From Fontibacillus panacisegetis (lineage in GTDB: Bacteria; Bacillota; Bacilli; Paenibacillales; Paenibacillaceae), in the NCBI RefSeq assembly GCF_900102215.1, contig NZ_FNBG01000004.1, forward strand, positions 1 through 64,000: a stretch of DNA of 64,000 nucleotides, in the 5' to 3' direction. Position numbers and translations under genes: made by a program. Below are positions 37,668 through 46,431 of this stretch, piece after piece. Position 1 is the stretch's first letter; each line of letters starts with the position of its first letter. The notes under the pieces are model-generated. The model had not been told where the DNA came from. It was given only the letters and a program-made list of their open reading frames with translations, and did no database searches.

Positions 37668-37736
37668 TACTTTAATATTTATACAAACAAAGGTGCATTA
37701 ATAACTTATTAGTATTGCGACAAGGAAGGAATATAT

Positions 37737-38042
37737 ATGGCTTTTGGAATTACCAGAGACGAATTAAGCAACTGGAAACGGGAAGTCGCTGAAGGGAAAA
37801 TCGCATATTTAACTCATTATTGGCTGGACCCCCGTTTCCCAGGAATCAAAACCGTAACCAAAGTAGGCTGTGCCGATTTGAATCGACTTACTGAATGGTG
37901 CCTGCAGCACGACCTCCATCCAAAGTATATTCATAATCGCGCCAAATTCCCCCACTTTGACCTTTTAGGTAAAAAACAGGTAGAAATCTTGCAAAAAGAG
38001 AAACTTTGGGATCAGATAGAACGTTTTAAACTAATGTATTAA
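37737..38042 (+). CDS. YneQ-like conserved protein
   Basis: This 101-residue protein starts MAFGITRDELSNWK and contains YLTHYWLDPRFPGIKTVTKVGC and PHFDLLGKKQ, closely matching B. subtilis YneQ. It is soluble with no recognised catalytic residues. An AAGGAAGG site precedes the start. It stands between the TetR and MFS genes; no role is known. Confidence 0.75.
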   Translation: MAFGITRDELSNWKREVAEGKIAYLTHYWLDPRFPGIKTVTKVGCADLNRLTEWCLQHDLHPKYIHNRAKFPHFDLLGKKQVEILQKEKLWDQIERFKLMY

Positions 38043-38074
38043 TATAGAGAAACCATATTGAGGTGATAATCGCA

Positions 38075-39352
38075 ATGTCTACCACAGCTTCTCCAGATTC
38101 ACCAGCATCACAAAGCTTGTTCAGCAACCGATTTTTCCAAACTGTGCTGATCTCCAACATTTTTTTGCAGATCGGTATCTGGGTCAGAAATTTCGCGATT
38201 CTTATGTTCGTAACCGATCAGACGAATAGCGACCCTCTGGCCATCTCACTCATCTCTGTCGTTGAGTTTGCACCTATCTTTGTGTTTTCCTTCATCGGAG
38301 GTGCTTTTGCCGATCGCTGGAAGCCGAAACGAACGATGATTTGGTGTGATTTTCTGTCAGCCGCATCGGTATTTGCCGTACTAATCACTTTAATGTATGG
38401 TTCATGGGAAATGGTCTATTTCGCCACTTTTATCTCAGCGATCCTATCACAGTTTTCACAGCCGTCGGTTATGAAGCTGTTCAAGCAGCATATCCACCCT
38501 GAAAAAATGCAGCAAGGCATGGCTATGTTTCAATCATTGATGGCCATCTTTATGGTTCTGGGTCCATCCCTTGGTATTTTCTCTTATCACCATTTTGGAA
38601 TTTACATTTCAATTGGCGTGATGGGCGTAGCCTTTCTGCTGTCTGCGATCGTGTTGTTCCGTTTACCTGCTGACAAAGAGCCGGAGGCTAACGAGACAGC
38701 TGCAAAAACAAATATCCGCCAAGAGCTGGCAGACGGCTTCCGTTATGTATGGCGTAGTCCTGTCCTCCGCGTGCTAGGTGCTACTTTTGCAATCGCTGGC
38801 TTTGCAGTGGGTACGATCCAGACGCTTGGGCTGTTCGTCGTTACAGAACGACTGGGCCAAACGAAGGAATTTTTGCAGTTTTTACTTATGGTAAATGGTG
38901 TTGCCATGCTCATCGGTGGTATTGCAGTTATGGCCCTTGCCAAAAAAATCCCTCCACAAGTGCTATTGGCATTCGGAATCACAGTAAGTGCAATATGTAT
39001 AGTAGGAATGGGTTTTTCCACAAGTATTCCATTAACACTGGCTCTTCAGTTTCTTAATGGTCTCACCTTCCCTTGCATTCAAATTGGCATCAACACAATG
39101 ATTATGCAATGGACAGAGCAAGAGTATGTAGGACGGGTAAATGGTGTACTTAGCCCAATGTTCATGGGCATGATGGTTATTATGATGTCTTTGGCCGGAA
39201 TATTCAAAAAATTCTTCCCGCTTGTAGGTATCTATTCCGTATCCGGCATCATTATGTTGATCGGAGCCATCATTCTGATCCCAATCTTCAAACATAAGCC
39301 TTCACCAGCACTGGCCACTGTATCCGGTGGCAATCCGGAAACGACGACATAA
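38075..39352 (+). CDS. MFS transporter (drug exporter type)
   Basis: This 425-residue protein has about twelve membrane helices. The motif-A-like loop GGAFADRWKPKR lies between helices 2 and 3. The start at 38075 is 8 nt after GAGGTGAT; the GTG at 38063 in the same frame lies within that site. The layout resembles the MFS_3/enterobactin exporter-like group. Substrate unknown. Confidence 0.83.
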   Translation: MSTTASPDSPASQSLFSNRFFQTVLISNIFLQIGIWVRNFAILMFVTDQTNSDPLAISLISVVEFAPIFVFSFIGGAFADRWKPKRTMIWCDFLSAASVFAVLITLMYGSWEMVYFATFISAILSQFSQPSVMKLFKQHIHPEKMQQGMAMFQSLMAIFMVLGPSLGIFSYHHFGIYISIGVMGVAFLLSAIVLFRLPADKEPEANETAAKTNIRQELADGFRYVWRSPVLRVLGATFAIAGFAVGTIQTLGLFVVTERLGQTKEFLQFLLMVNGVAMLIGGIAVMALAKKIPPQVLLAFGITVSAICIVGMGFSTSIPLTLALQFLNGLTFPCIQIGINTMIMQWTEQEYVGRVNGVLSPMFMGMMVIMMSLAGIFKKFFPLVGIYSVSGIIMLIGAIILIPIFKHKPSPALATVSGGNPETTT

Positions 39353-39361
39353 ACCTATTTA

Positions 39362-39404
39362 AATCAAGGACCTCACCATGGTGTGAGGTTCTTTTGATTT
39401 TTTA
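39362..39404 (+). terminator. Terminator of the MFS gene
   Basis: ACCTCAC pairs with GTGAGGT and is followed by TCTTTTGATTTTTT. Confidence 0.75.
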
Positions 39405-39429
39405 TTGGACCGCACAGATACCGCACTCT

Positions 39430-39720
39430 TCACGTTAGCGGACATGAAAGCCGCTATTTCCCCGAAACTCTCTTTTTGCGATGATGTGCGGACATAGGAG
39501 AAGCTATTTAGTCAAAATGAGGCACTGCTGGCAATGCTGACAGTAATCTTGCAAAAAAATGGCGCTGGTGTCCGATAATTCCCAATAAACAGCATATAAC
39601 ACAAATAACGTCCTCTCTGTCTGCTAATCATTGCAGCTTTGCATCTAACAGGAGCATGAACGTCAATAGTGACGTAGAAATGGTGGGTTGTTCATCAAAC
39701 AGGAGCTCTGCAAAAGCACA
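39430..39720. repeat. Gene-free region with 50/51-bp-spaced repeat pairs
   Basis: GCGGACAT...GCTATTT occurs at 39438 and again at 39488, exactly 50 bp apart. CATC-AACAGGAGC occurs at 39642 and 39693, 51 bp apart. An inverted TGTCCGATAATT lies near 39569. No credible coding frame was seen between 39353 and 39798. Confidence 0.6.
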
Positions 39721-39721
39721 A

Positions 39722-39766
39722 AAAAATCCTGATACAGCTATCCATAAGCTGCATCAGGATTTTAAA
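39722..39766 (-). terminator. Terminator of the pyrophosphatase gene
   Basis: AAAATCCTGATGCAGCT pairs with AGCTGTATCAGGATTTT and is followed by TTTTG on the minus strand. Confidence 0.85.
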
Positions 39767-39798
39767 TTGGCAACAGATTTTTTGATCAAAACCTGCTC

Positions 39799-40731
39799 TT
39801 AGCGTTTGTTGAAAATATCCGTAAGAACCGGAACGATTTGCGATTTGCGCGATACGACGCCTTTCAGTACAGCTGTGTTATTTTCCAGCTTTACGTTATA
39901 AGCATCTTCCACTGCATTTGCTGCTTTACCAAGAGCAAGTCCAACAGAATCGTTATTCAAAATGTCAGTAACTACCAACAGGAATAGATCAAGTCCTTTA
40001 CTGTCCACGATACTATTCAATGCGGCTTCCAGTTCAGCTTGACGGGAAAGTACGTCATTGACGTCCACAGCGTTCACTTGAGCGATTTCTACTTTGGAGC
40101 CGCCCATTTCGAATTCTTTGGCATCAAGGGAAATCAGCTGTTCAATGGTTTTGTCGCTAAGATCAGCACCTGCTTTAAGCATGTCCAATCCGTATTCTGC
40201 AGCATTAACGCCTGCGATATCAGCAAGCTCGCGTGCTGCTGCTACATCTTGCTCTGTGCAAGTTGGGGATTTAAACAGAAGAGAATCAGAAATGATAGCG
40301 GACAGCATCAGACCCGCAATGTTTGCTGGAACTGCGATGCCGTTCTCTTTGTATATTTTGTTAAGTATTGTTGCCGTACATCCAACCGGCTCTGCACGGT
40401 AATACAATGGACCACTTGTCTCAAAGTTGGCAATACGATGATGGTCAATTACTTCAGCTACAGTTACTTGTTCAATATCTGCAGCGCTTTGCTGACGTTC
40501 ATTGTGGTCAACGAGAATTACGCTTTTTACTTCTGCTGCTACCGCCTCAACTACACGCGGCGCTTCAAAGCCAAAACGATCGAGTGCAAATTTAGTTTCA
40601 CCGTTAGGAGTACCTAAAGCTACCGCTTCAACATTCCAGCCGAGCTTCGATTTCAAGTCTGCGTACGCAATTGCAGAACAGATTGTGTCCGTATCCGGAT
40701 TTTTATGTCCGAAAATCAATACTTTGTCCAT
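39799..40731 (-). CDS. ppaC: Manganese-dependent inorganic pyrophosphatase
   Basis: DHH-family enzyme of 310 residues that hydrolyses pyrophosphate and drives biosynthesis. Metal motifs [16 protein letters not shown] and IDHHRIANF are at about 8, 73 and 95. The DHHA2 domain fills the C-terminal 110 residues. The start at 40731 has AAAGGAGAG 7 nt upstream; a longer frame to 40869 adds 46 non-homologous residues. Confidence 0.93.
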   Translation of the reverse strand: MDKVLIFGHKNPDTDTICSAIAYADLKSKLGWNVEAVALGTPNGETKFALDRFGFEAPRVVEAVAAEVKSVILVDHNERQQSAADIEQVTVAEVIDHHRIANFETSGPLYYRAEPVGCTATILNKIYKENGIAVPANIAGLMLSAIISDSLLFKSPTCTEQDVAAARELADIAGVNAAEYGLDMLKAGADLSDKTIEQLISLDAKEFEMGGSKVEIAQVNAVDVNDVLSRQAELEAALNSIVDSKGLDLFLLVVTDILNNDSVGLALGKAANAVEDAYNVKLENNTAVLKGVVSRKSQIVPVLTDIFNKR

Positions 40732-40829
40732 TTCTTTACTCTCCTTTATAATTTCGCTTAGAAAAGTATATCTCAGAAGCAGATTGACAATCAAGGGTAT
40801 TGAGTAATAATGAACTAAATGAATCATTG

Positions 40830-40880
40830 TCAGATTTAAGTCACTTCTCAGGTGGCATTCAGCTAACACTCAGCGGATTA
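40830..40880 (+). promoter_or_regulatory. Tandem TCAG direct repeats upstream of the two-component genes
   Basis: TCAGGTGGCAT, TCAGCTAACAC and TCAGCGGATTA start at 40848, 40859 and 40870, an exact 11-bp spacing typical of OmpR-type regulator sites. A further TCAGATTTAAG begins at 40830. Autoregulation by the downstream regulator is inferred. Confidence 0.5.
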
Positions 40881-40932
40881 GCCGATAATAATCATAATAA
40901 GACGTAAAGCCGTGACTTGGAGGACGAATACA

Positions 40933-41619
40933 ATGAAGAATGTCAAAGGTGTAAAAATTTTGCTCGTTGATGATGAACCACATATTACACAGTTTTTGGA
41001 GCTTGGACTTACTAATGAAGGCTTTGAAGTAGCTGTTGCTAATGACGGTATGAGCGCCGTGAATCTGGCTATCGATTTCCACCCCCATATCGTCGTACTC
41101 GATGTTATGATGCCTGGTATGGACGGATGGGAAGTATGCCGGCTGCTAAAGAAGAATCTCAATAATGTAGCCATCATAATGCTAACAGCCAAAGACGAAG
41201 TAGACGATCGCGTTAAGGGACTTACCATTGGCGCAGATGATTACGTCGTGAAGCCTTTTAGCTTTGAAGAATTACTCGCGCGGATTGGGGCCCGTCTTCG
41301 CAATCAGTTTCCTGCACTCTTCAGCGAGGTTTCATTCGGACCTTTCAAGATTGATGATCGTAGAAAGGAAATCATATTTTTTGAGCAAGTCCTGGAATTA
41401 TCTCCAACAGAATATGAACTCTTAAAATATTTAGTGATCAATCACGGTATCGTTCTTAGCAAAACTACGATTTTGGATCAAGTATGGGGATATGATTTCG
41501 GTGGTGAGGAGAATATTGTCGAAGTTTATATTCGTTCCTTACGGGAAAAGCTTAACGATAAAGAGCATCGCTTAATTCGTACGCTCCGTGGTGCGGGATA
41601 TCGAGTTGATCTGCCATGA
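40933..41619 (+). CDS. OmpR/PhoB-type response regulator
   Basis: This 228-residue regulator has a receiver at about 1-120 (D-D pair in VDDEP, phosphoacceptor in VLDVMMPG, lysine in VKPFSF) and a winged-helix DNA-binding domain at about 130-228 (DQVWGYDFGG and RTLRGAGYR). The start at 40933 follows TTGGAGG; an in-frame ATG at 40912 has no site. It overlaps the kinase by 4 nt. Its stimulus is unknown. Confidence 0.9.
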   Translation: MKNVKGVKILLVDDEPHITQFLELGLTNEGFEVAVANDGMSAVNLAIDFHPHIVVLDVMMPGMDGWEVCRLLKKNLNNVAIIMLTAKDEVDDRVKGLTIGADDYVVKPFSFEELLARIGARLRNQFPALFSEVSFGPFKIDDRRKEIIFFEQVLELSPTEYELLKYLVINHGIVLSKTTILDQVWGYDFGGEENIVEVYIRSLREKLNDKEHRLIRTLRGAGYRVDLP

Positions 41620-43163
41620 AAAAAACATTAAAGGATAGGGTCGGAGGTTTTCTCGTTCCCCACTCCCTGCGTTCCCAGCTTCTGTACCGCTCCTTATTTA
41701 TTATTGCTGCACTTCTATTATTGATCGGTGGATTGCAATATGTTCTGATGAAAAACTTTCTGTACCACAACCAGGCTGAATCTTTGGTCTCCCAAATTCA
41801 TAGTCTTCCAAAAAATTTATTTGAAGGAACTTATGGCATACCTTCTCCTGGATTTCGCGATGGGAAGGATAACCCTAATTTCAATCCGCCAAACAATGGT
41901 GATGGGACTGAACCTCCGTCGATATCAACCGATTTTGATCGCCGACCCTTTCTATTTCTCCCGGATACATCTCTAGCCTACATCGATACTGATACTGGAT
42001 TTATTGATCGTTCAAATGAAACGGGTTTATCTGCACCGCAACTCTCGGATGAAAAATATGCTGCTATCAAGAGCAGCATCAAAGGAGATAGCTTCAACAA
42101 GGGTTACATCATTGCACATGATGGAAATGGAAATGAGCAGCTTCTCGTGTTTAGTAAGACGGGCGGCCCTTCTGGTGAAGGGGGACTCGTTCAAATGGGT
42201 ATGGCTACCGCACCGCTCAAATCGATAGCCATGCGACAGCTGCTTATTTTTGTTGGCTTGTCCATACTGGCTCTAGCGGGTGGTCTTATGCTCTATTTGC
42301 CTGTTCTTCGCCGAACGCTTAAGCCGCTCGATCAAATGGTCCAGACGGTGGAGGACACCAATGCCGGCAATTTGAACAATCGCTTTCCTTCAACTCTTGG
42401 GCAGACAGAAATTGATAGACTCGCAGTAGCCTTCAACGGGATGATGGGGAGGCTCGAGCGTTCCTTCGATGCTGAGAGAGAAGCAAAGGAGCAAATGAGA
42501 CGTTTTATTGCCGACGCTTCCCATGAGCTACGGACGCCACTGACATCGATTCACGGATTTCTTGAGGTACTTCTTCGCGGTGCAGCTAACAATCCTGATC
42601 AGCTGAAGAACGCATTAAACAGTATGCTTGGCGAATCTACCCGGATGAAAAAATTGGTTGAAGACCTGCTCACCCTCGCTAAGCTGGATCGTGCGCCTGT
42701 CGTATCCAGAATGGAAACCCGATTAGACACCCTGATCCTGGAGATGGAGCCGCATCTGCGTATTCTTGCAGGTGACCGGAACGTTCAGTTCGACATCACC
42801 TCAAATATTCGAGGAATGTATGATTGCGATAAAATCAAACAGGTAATTCTCAACTTGTTCCATAATGCTGTCCAGCACACCGATCCAGTAAAAGGAAGCA
42901 TTGTGGTAACTTTATCCGCACATGACCCAAATCACTCCTTAATCAGCGTCAAGGATAACGGCCCTGGCATCCCGACTGAGCATCTATCGCATGTCTTTGA
43001 ACGCTTCTATCGAAGCGATGTGTCCCGTACGCGCAAGCATGGAGGTGCCGGACTCGGTCTTGCCATATCGCAATCGATCGTGGAAGTACACGGCGGTAAG
43101 ATCAGAGTTCAAAGTGAAGTAGGAAAAGGAACAATCTTTGAAGTTATACTCCCTTCGATATAG
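41616..43163 (+). CDS. Membrane sensor histidine kinase
   Basis: This 515-residue kinase has two membrane helices (about 24-44 and 205-230) around an extracytoplasmic sensor domain rich in Pro, Asn and Asp. A HAMP domain at about 230-285 is followed by HisKA (SHELRTPLTSIHGFLE) and HATPase motifs (NLFHNAVQH, VKDNGPGI, GGAGLGLAI). It is translationally coupled to the response regulator and a terminator follows it. Confidence 0.9.
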   Translation: MKKTLKDRVGGFLVPHSLRSQLLYRSLFIIAALLLLIGGLQYVLMKNFLYHNQAESLVSQIHSLPKNLFEGTYGIPSPGFRDGKDNPNFNPPNNGDGTEPPSISTDFDRRPFLFLPDTSLAYIDTDTGFIDRSNETGLSAPQLSDEKYAAIKSSIKGDSFNKGYIIAHDGNGNEQLLVFSKTGGPSGEGGLVQMGMATAPLKSIAMRQLLIFVGLSILALAGGLMLYLPVLRRTLKPLDQMVQTVEDTNAGNLNNRFPSTLGQTEIDRLAVAFNGMMGRLERSFDAEREAKEQMRRFIADASHELRTPLTSIHGFLEVLLRGAANNPDQLKNALNSMLGESTRMKKLVEDLLTLAKLDRAPVVSRMETRLDTLILEMEPHLRILAGDRNVQFDITSNIRGMYDCDKIKQVILNLFHNAVQHTDPVKGSIVVTLSAHDPNHSLISVKDNGPGIPTEHLSHVFERFYRSDVSRTRKHGGAGLGLAISQSIVEVHGGKIRVQSEVGKGTIFEVILPSI

Positions 43164-43178
43164 CAAAAGTGCTTCAGA

Positions 43179-43216
43179 CAAAAAAACCGGGACGCACGTA
43201 CCTTATGTACGCGATT
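43179..43216. terminator. Bidirectional terminator
   Basis: AAAACCGGGAC pairs with GTCCCGGTTTT around a 23-nt inner part that forms its own small stem. It separates the kinase and hflX ends. Confidence 0.85.
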
Positions 43217-43232
43217 GTCCCGGTTTTCTTAA

Positions 43233-44531
43233 TTATTCTGAATGATCAATGGGCTGGGTAATAACAAACTGTTTGTATTTACCATAGTCGCTCAATTTGC
43301 ATTCCATAGACAGTACCGTTCCTTCAGCTTCATAGCTGGTGGAAGAAATATTAGCTCTCTCATTGAAATAAGATACAACAGCACCTTGATCGTAAGGGAT
43401 CAGCATATCGCATTTGATATAGTCTTTAAATACCCGTTCCCGAATTTGCCCAACCAGTTCAGTAATGCCAACACGTTTTTTGGCTGCAAGATATACGGTA
43501 TCTCCCTGAATTTCTGGAATTTGTCGTTGGGTGAGATCTGATTTGTTATATGCATACAATGTCGGAATATCCGTAATGCCGATTTCCTTCAGCGTCTGGT
43601 TCGTAATCTCAATCTGCCGATCATATTCGGGATTGGAATAATCAACTACATGGATGAGCAAATCCGCCTCCGCTACTTCCTCTAAGGTTGACCGGAAGGC
43701 TTTGACCAGATGATGAGGCAGCTTGCTGACAAAACCGACCGTATCTGTAAGCAAAAAGGATTTATTATCCGCTAAAGGAATGCTCCGCACCGAAGTTTCT
43801 AACGTAGCGAACAGCATGTTCTTCTCAAACACTTGCTTTTCTTCCAACTGCGACGGGTTATATACCTCCATCATTGCGTTCATAATCGTCGATTTTCCGG
43901 CATTCGTGTACCCTACAAGCGATACAACCGGAACATCATTCTTTTTCCGCTGTTTGCGCTGAGTCTGACGATGAGCTACCAGCAAATCAAGCTCCTTGGT
44001 TAGGACATTAATCTTTTCTTCAATTCGCCGGCGATCCAGTTCCAGCTTGGTTTCCCCTACCCCGCGGTTTTTCGTTCCAACTCCACCGCTCTGCCGTCCA
44101 AGTGATTCACGCAGTCCAACTAGGCGAGGCAGCATATACTTGAGCTGTGCCACTTCAACCTGAAGCTGCGCCTCTCTCGTTTTTGCCCTTTGCGCAAAAA
44201 TGTCCAGAATCAGAATCGTTCTGTCTATGACCTTACATTGTAAATCCTTCTCCAAATTACGAATCTGGGATGGGGACAGCTCATCATTGAAAATGACGAG
44301 ATTGCCTTCATGAGCTTCAAGAAGTGCTATGACCTCCTGAATTTTACCTGTTCCGATGTAATGAGATGGATTTACCTTCAACAAATTCTGAGTAAGGCTG
44401 CCCACCACCTCTATATCACAAGCTTCCGCCAGATTGACGAGCTCTTCCATGGAATATTCAAAATCATTTTGATGATTCAGATTGACCCCAACTAATACCG
44501 CTCTTTGTTCCAATTGCTGCAATTGTTCCAT
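43233..44531 (-). CDS. hflX: GTPase HflX
   Basis: Ribosome-associated GTPase of 432 residues that splits stalled ribosomes; homologues raise tolerance to macrolides and lincosamides. The N-terminal HflX domain carries GRQSGGVGTKNRGVGE; the G domain has G1 GYTNAGKST, DTVGF and NKSDL. The ribosome binding site GAGGGGG is 10 nt upstream. A terminator and an upstream frame lie in its leader, described separately. Confidence 0.92.
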   Translation of the reverse strand: MEQLQQLEQRAVLVGVNLNHQNDFEYSMEELVNLAEACDIEVVGSLTQNLLKVNPSHYIGTGKIQEVIALLEAHEGNLVIFNDELSPSQIRNLEKDLQCKVIDRTILILDIFAQRAKTREAQLQVEVAQLKYMLPRLVGLRESLGRQSGGVGTKNRGVGETKLELDRRRIEEKINVLTKELDLLVAHRQTQRKQRKKNDVPVVSLVGYTNAGKSTIMNAMMEVYNPSQLEEKQVFEKNMLFATLETSVRSIPLADNKSFLLTDTVGFVSKLPHHLVKAFRSTLEEVAEADLLIHVVDYSNPEYDRQIEITNQTLKEIGITDIPTLYAYNKSDLTQRQIPEIQGDTVYLAAKKRVGITELVGQIRERVFKDYIKCDMLIPYDQGAVVSYFNERANISSTSYEAEGTVLSMECKLSDYGKYKQFVITQPIDHSE

Positions 44532-44550
44532 AAGCTGAATTCCCCCTCGA

Positions 44551-44586
44551 GAAAAAATAAAAACACAGGCATTTCACCTGTGCTTC
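44551..44586 (-). terminator. Leader terminator (attenuator) of hflX
   Basis: On the minus strand CACAGG pairs with CCTGTG (extended by AAG/TTT) over a 7-nt loop, followed by TTTTATTTTTT. It lies inside the hflX leader, only 20 nt before the coding start, so it can act only as a conditional terminator. A second CACAGG copy upstream (44614-44619) could pair with the same CCTGTG arm. Confidence 0.75.
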
Positions 44587-44662
44587 ATACAAACGGAAAT
44601 GAGCAGACAACCGCCTGTGGATACAAACGTATCCCGCAAGCGGCGTCCTCATACAACGGCAT
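44585..44662 (-). CDS. Possible upstream leader peptide of hflX (25 aa)
   Basis: An ATG frame of 25 codons, starting MPLYEDAACG, ends with TGA exactly at the base of the attenuator hairpin. The sequence AAAGGGA lies 13 nt upstream, which is a longer spacing than usual. A leader peptide whose stalling opens the attenuator would fit what is known of antibiotic-induced hflX genes. A TTG-started frame in another phase also runs through this leader, so the assignment is tentative. Confidence 0.35.
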   Translation of the reverse strand: MPLYEDAACGIRLYPQAVVCSFPFV

Positions 44663-44679
44663 ATTCTATTCAAAAGTTC

Positions 44680-44700
44680 CCTTTATCATAGCATACCTAT
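44680..44700 (-). promoter_or_regulatory. Extended -10 promoter of hflX
   Basis: On the minus strand TATGCTATGAT supplies an extended -10 (TGNTATGAT) about 145 nt upstream of hflX, with no clear -35. It would give a leader of about 135 nt containing the possible leader peptide and the attenuator. Confidence 0.5.
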
Positions 44701-44965
44701 CCCGTTTGCCCTGCACAGGAGCAGAGCCTTTGAGCACTATTCAATTAGTCGCGCAAAGTGGTGAAACGGAATTTGATATAACGCACAGGGAACCCTCCGT
44801 TCTTTTCATATTAATTCCATATTAGCATGATTTTAATCGCACTACAACGGAATGAATAGATATATGGATCCTTTACCGTCTGTCCAGAATGAAACAAAAA
44901 CTGCTTTTCATGCGTAAAATAAATACATACATACAACTCATTGTTGTTTAAGGAGGAATATGAGT

Positions 44966-45382
44966 ATGGGGTTTAGTCCCTTTGACGGCGGATTCAATTT
45001 TTTATTTACATTAATCCCTATTTTTATCGTCATTATATTTATTGTTGTTATTGTTGGCATCATCAGCAGCGGGGCTCGTTATGTTAAAAATTCAAGCTCT
45101 CCAAGAGAATCCAGATTTGCCACAATCAGCTCCAAGCGTATGGATGTGAGGCATCACACAACTCACCACAATGACAACTTTGCACACTCCTCTTCCTCCA
45201 GAACGTATTACTATATCACGCTTGAGTTTGACAACGGAGAGCGTCGTGAGTATTTAGATGTCAAAAATATTTATGGTCTTGTACGAGAGGGCGATTCCGG
45301 TTATGCGGCAACTCAAGGGGACTGGATTGTTGCTTTTGAACGCAGTCCTGGACATCATCCAAGCGGTGGCGTGCAGTTCTAA
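44966..45382 (+). CDS. DUF2500-family membrane protein
   Basis: A protein of 138 residues with a long hydrophobic helix (about 13-36) and a C-terminal beta domain holding YYYITLEFDNGERREYLDV, the DUF2500 pattern. The start at 44966 is 9 nt after AGGAGG; the ATG at 44960 is only 3 nt away. A His-rich stretch (VRHHTTHHN) sits in the middle. Function unknown. Confidence 0.75.
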   Translation: MGFSPFDGGFNFLFTLIPIFIVIIFIVVIVGIISSGARYVKNSSSPRESRFATISSKRMDVRHHTTHHNDNFAHSSSSRTYYYITLEFDNGERREYLDVKNIYGLVREGDSGYAATQGDWIVAFERSPGHHPSGGVQF

Positions 45383-45414
45383 TGATAATAATCAGCTCGC
45401 TTCTTTCTAAGCAG

Positions 45415-46311
45415 CTAACTAATGGGTAGACCCTGTTTTTTCGCATAGTTACCCCAATGCGGCTTGCGTCCATCCTCATCACAATACCCGTATTCATCAG
45501 ATAAATCCCAGCTGGTCAGAGCTTGGCCGGATTTAAGACTGACATGAGGATCGGCCGCTAAAGCCGCTACAGCTTTTCCCACAAAATACGGAGTCTCCGA
45601 CTCAATATAATGAGGCTCCTGCTTCATCGCATCCCGCCAGTGTGCTTCATCGACTCCAAAATACTCCAGCATTTGCTCTGAACGCAAAAATCCTGGAGAT
45701 AGAGAGACTGCCGTAATGTGATGAGGACGCAGTTCCTCCGCCATCGATGCTGCCAGGTGAATCTGGGATATTTTCGCTAGGCTGTAGTATAAATTGCCTC
45801 TGTAATTGTAGGTAGAGCCGTCGGTAACTTCAATGATAAGTCCCTTGCCACATTCAATCATGAGAGGAACAGCATAATAGCTTGTAATCAGATGTGTTCT
45901 TATCGCTCTCTCCTGCATCAAAAGACCGTCATGAAGAGGCTGCTCCCAAAAGGGAGTTCCCCAATGCGTCAATTTCTCTCCGCCCCAAATATCGTTGACC
46001 AGTAAATCCAGCCTGCCTTGTTGTTCTTCTCTGACCCTTTCAAACAACGCCCTTACTTCCTCTTCTTCTGTATGATCTGTGCGAACAGGAATACCAATCC
46101 CACCTCGGACCGTTACCATTTCTGCCGTTTCTTCGATCGTCTCCCCCCGGTTCAAATCGGATGCGTTACCGCGCACACTACGCCCTGTGCAATAAACCGT
46201 AGCTCCCGCGGAACCTAACATCACGGCGATTCCTCGTCCAGCTCCTCTTGTGGCTCCGGCTACAACAGTGACGACTCCTTTTAATGGCTTGTTCTCATCG
46301 TTATTAAACAT
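45415..46311 (-). CDS. Short-chain dehydrogenase/reductase (SDR)
   Basis: This 298-residue oxidoreductase has the NAD(P) motif VAGATRGAGRGIA at about 17-29 and the catalytic Tyr and Lys in the YYSLAKIS segment. A longer insert at the C-terminus (DPHVSLKSGQALTSWDL) marks a classical group of about 300 residues. The start at 46311 follows AGGAGG. It is divergent from the WYL regulator, which may control it. Substrate unknown. Confidence 0.85.
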   Translation of the reverse strand: MFNNDENKPLKGVVTVVAGATRGAGRGIAVMLGSAGATVYCTGRSVRGNASDLNRGETIEETAEMVTVRGGIGIPVRTDHTEEEEVRALFERVREEQQGRLDLLVNDIWGGEKLTHWGTPFWEQPLHDGLLMQERAIRTHLITSYYAVPLMIECGKGLIIEVTDGSTYNYRGNLYYSLAKISQIHLAASMAEELRPHHITAVSLSPGFLRSEQMLEYFGVDEAHWRDAMKQEPHYIESETPYFVGKAVAALAADPHVSLKSGQALTSWDLSDEYGYCDEDGRKPHWGNYAKKQGLPIS

Positions 46312-46431
46312 ATTTATTCCTCCTCTTTTTTCTTTTTTTAGATTACCCAATCAAATATGACATCCTCTGTCTTATATGAATGCTATAATTATTTCATCAC
46401 CAAATTCGTTAGATCAAAGGGGAATTACGCT

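Noticed and set aside
44464..44673. TTG-started frame of 69 codons across the hflX leader and start
   Set aside because: It runs through the attenuator and into hflX in another phase; low-complexity Cys/Phe stretch comes from the terminator T-run. The shorter ATG frame in the leader is a better leader-peptide candidate.
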